Positions 63,093 through 64,000 of a stretch of 64,000 nt of DNA are shown here, in pieces. The stretch lies in the NCBI RefSeq assembly GCF_031458235.1, contig NZ_JAVDYB010000001.1, positions 1,447,001-1,511,000 of the forward strand. Reading direction: 5' to 3'. The translations under genes were made by a program, and so were the position numbers. This stretch comes from Catenuloplanes atrovinosus. Lineage in GTDB: Bacteria; Actinomycetota; Actinomycetes; Mycobacteriales; Micromonosporaceae. Every line of letters begins with the position of its first letter. Position 1 is the first letter of the stretch. Under the pieces are notes generated by a model. That model made no database searches. It saw only the letters and a program-made list of their open reading frames with translations, and had not been told where the DNA came from.

Positions 63093-63171
63093 CGTGTCGC
63101 TCCTCCTCGTTGGGGTGTCCGCTACAGCCTCGCGGGACCCCGGGCCCGGCGAATCCCGGGAAGATGCCACG

Positions 63172-63915
63172 TCAGGAGCGGCAGCGGTCCGCGCTGTAGA
63201 GGTGGCTGTCCGGGAACGCGGCGGCGGTCAGCGCCGGACCCACGATGATCACGGCGGTACGCCGGATGCCGGCGGCGTGGACCAGCGGCGCGACGGTGCC
63301 GAGCGTGCCACGCACGATCTCCTCGTCCGGGCGGGAGGCGCGGGCGACCACCGCCACCGGGCAGTCCGCGCCGTAGTGCGGGATCAGCTCGCCGACCAGG
63401 TGGTCGATGCGCTGCACGGCCAGATGCAGCACCAGCGTGGCGCCGGACGCGGCCAGCGTGGGCAGCTGCTCGCGGGGCGGCATCGCGGTCGCGCGCTCCG
63501 CGGTACGGGTGAGGATCACGGTCTGGGCGACCTCCGGCACGGTCAGCTCGCGGCGCAGGCTGGCGGCCGCGGCGGCGAAGGCCGGGACGCCGGGGACCAC
63601 GTCGTACGGGACGCCGGCCGCGTCCAGGCGGCGCATCTGCTCGGCCATGGCGGAGAAGACGGACGGGTCGCCGGAGTGCAGGCGGGCCACGTCGAGACCG
63701 GCCTCGTGCGCGGCGACCAGCGCGGCGATGATCTCGTCGAGCGACATGCGGGCCGTGTCGACCAGCCGGGCGCCGGACGGGCACCAGGTGAGCATCTCCG
63801 GCGGTACCAGGCTGCCGGCGTAGAGGCAGACCGGGCTGGCGGCGATCAGGTTCCGCCCACGCACGGTGATCAGGTCGGCGGCGCCCGGGCCGGCGCCGAT
63901 GAAGTGCACGGTCAT
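63172..63915 (-). CDS. cobM: Precorrin-4 C11-methyltransferase CobM
   Basis: A 247-residue SAM-dependent tetrapyrrole methylase: [60 protein letters not shown] and [20 protein letters not shown]. It methylates C-11 of precorrin-4. ATG 63915 overlaps the cobL stop by 4 bp (ATGA), which decides the start over ATG 63933. Confidence 0.95.
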   Translation of the reverse strand: MTVHFIGAGPGAADLITVRGRNLIAASPVCLYAGSLVPPEMLTWCPSGARLVDTARMSLDEIIAALVAAHEAGLDVARLHSGDPSVFSAMAEQMRRLDAAGVPYDVVPGVPAFAAAAASLRRELTVPEVAQTVILTRTAERATAMPPREQLPTLAASGATLVLHLAVQRIDHLVGELIPHYGADCPVAVVARASRPDEEIVRGTLGTVAPLVHAAGIRRTAVIIVGPALTAAAFPDSHLYSADRCRS

Positions 63916-64000
63916 GAGCTGCGTACCGTCCATTGGGTCACGGGGAGCGCGGGGCGCCAGGCGGTGAAGCCGCCGACCGCGCCGGCGCGGGAGATCTCGA
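63912..64000 (-). CDS. cobL: CobL C-terminus (partial)
   Basis: The last 29 codons of a gene that enters from the right edge: [20 protein letters not shown] then TQWTVRSS and a stop. The [16 protein letters not shown] pattern is the usual C-terminus of CobL (precorrin-6B C5,15-methyltransferase, decarboxylating), and the 4-bp overlap with cobM is a common operon arrangement. Identification rests on this short piece. Confidence 0.75.
   Translation of the reverse strand, partial: EISRAGAVGGFTAWRPALPVTQWTVRSS

Noticed and set aside
55588-63171. The segment between cbiD and cobM as a mobile island inserted in the cob locus.
   Set aside because: The genes have normal composition and no integrase, transposase or tRNA end is visible; simple rearrangement is enough, although the repeats at 61.7-62.3 kb may have helped.

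Overview
The window is a 64-kb chromosomal segment of a very GC-rich, high-GC Gram-positive bacterium. Strong G/C bias at third codon positions, frequent GTG/TTG starts, many apparently leaderless genes and the gene families present (snapalysin-type protease, ECF42 sigma factor with a YCII partner, HelD, Tat-exported glucanase, CobIJ fusion) point to a filamentous actinomycete. The family Micromonosporaceae (Actinoplanes/Catenuloplanes type) is my best guess, by inference only. No tRNA, rRNA, CRISPR array, transposase or prophage gene was seen.

Layout. 0-9.7 kb: a partial DUF2264 gene, a ROK regulator, a GGDEF-EAL c-di-GMP enzyme, an exported GH64-CBM6 beta-1,3-glucanase with a LacI-type operator candidate and a clear terminator, a YCII-ECF42 pair and a pentapeptide-repeat protein. 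9.7-24.6 kb: housekeeping and accessory genes: patatin, VOC/HxlR pair, SerA, small secreted and membrane proteins, a luciferase-like oxidoreductase, a beta-lactamase-fold hydrolase, a cyclic-phosphate receiver protein, a TPR-GGDEF protein, GNATs, a phosphotransferase and a nitronate monooxygenase. 24.6-45.7 kb: a Mn-type (yybP-ykoY) riboswitch with terC, an alpha-oxoamine synthase, snapalysin, a lipid-kinase-like protein, two overlapping orphan histidine kinases, a TetR/MFS pair followed by a large minisatellite, an EamA/LysR pair, a glycosyltransferase, a membrane-protein/XRE/MDR operon, a pseudokinase-LamG membrane protein, and an ECF sigma factor. 45.7-64 kb: cobalamin biosynthesis (cobN behind a cobalamin riboswitch; cobG-cobH-cobIJ; cobK; cbiD; then cobM-cobL at the right edge), interrupted between 55.6 and 63.1 kb by hydrolases, a DUF1992 protein, HelD and a repeat-rich intergenic region.

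How the genes work together. The clearest pathway is corrin-ring synthesis from precorrin-2. CobIJ, CobG, CobK, CobH, CobM, CobL and CobN are aerobic-route enzymes, while the C1 methylation step is represented by CbiD, the anaerobic-type enzyme; no cobF is in view. The cobN transcript has a B12 riboswitch, but cobG appears to be read from a leaderless promoter with no riboswitch, downstream of an array of 19-bp dyad repeats. Several regulator/target pairs have candidate operators between them (HxlR/VOC, TetR/MFS, LysR/EamA, XRE/membrane protein).

The least explained parts are the non-coding arrays: a 53-bp minisatellite that grows out of the 3' end of the MFS gene, 15-bp and 19-bp arrays between cobN and cobG, and a set of hairpin-forming repeats after helD. 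All assignments come from reading the sequence; no database search was run.
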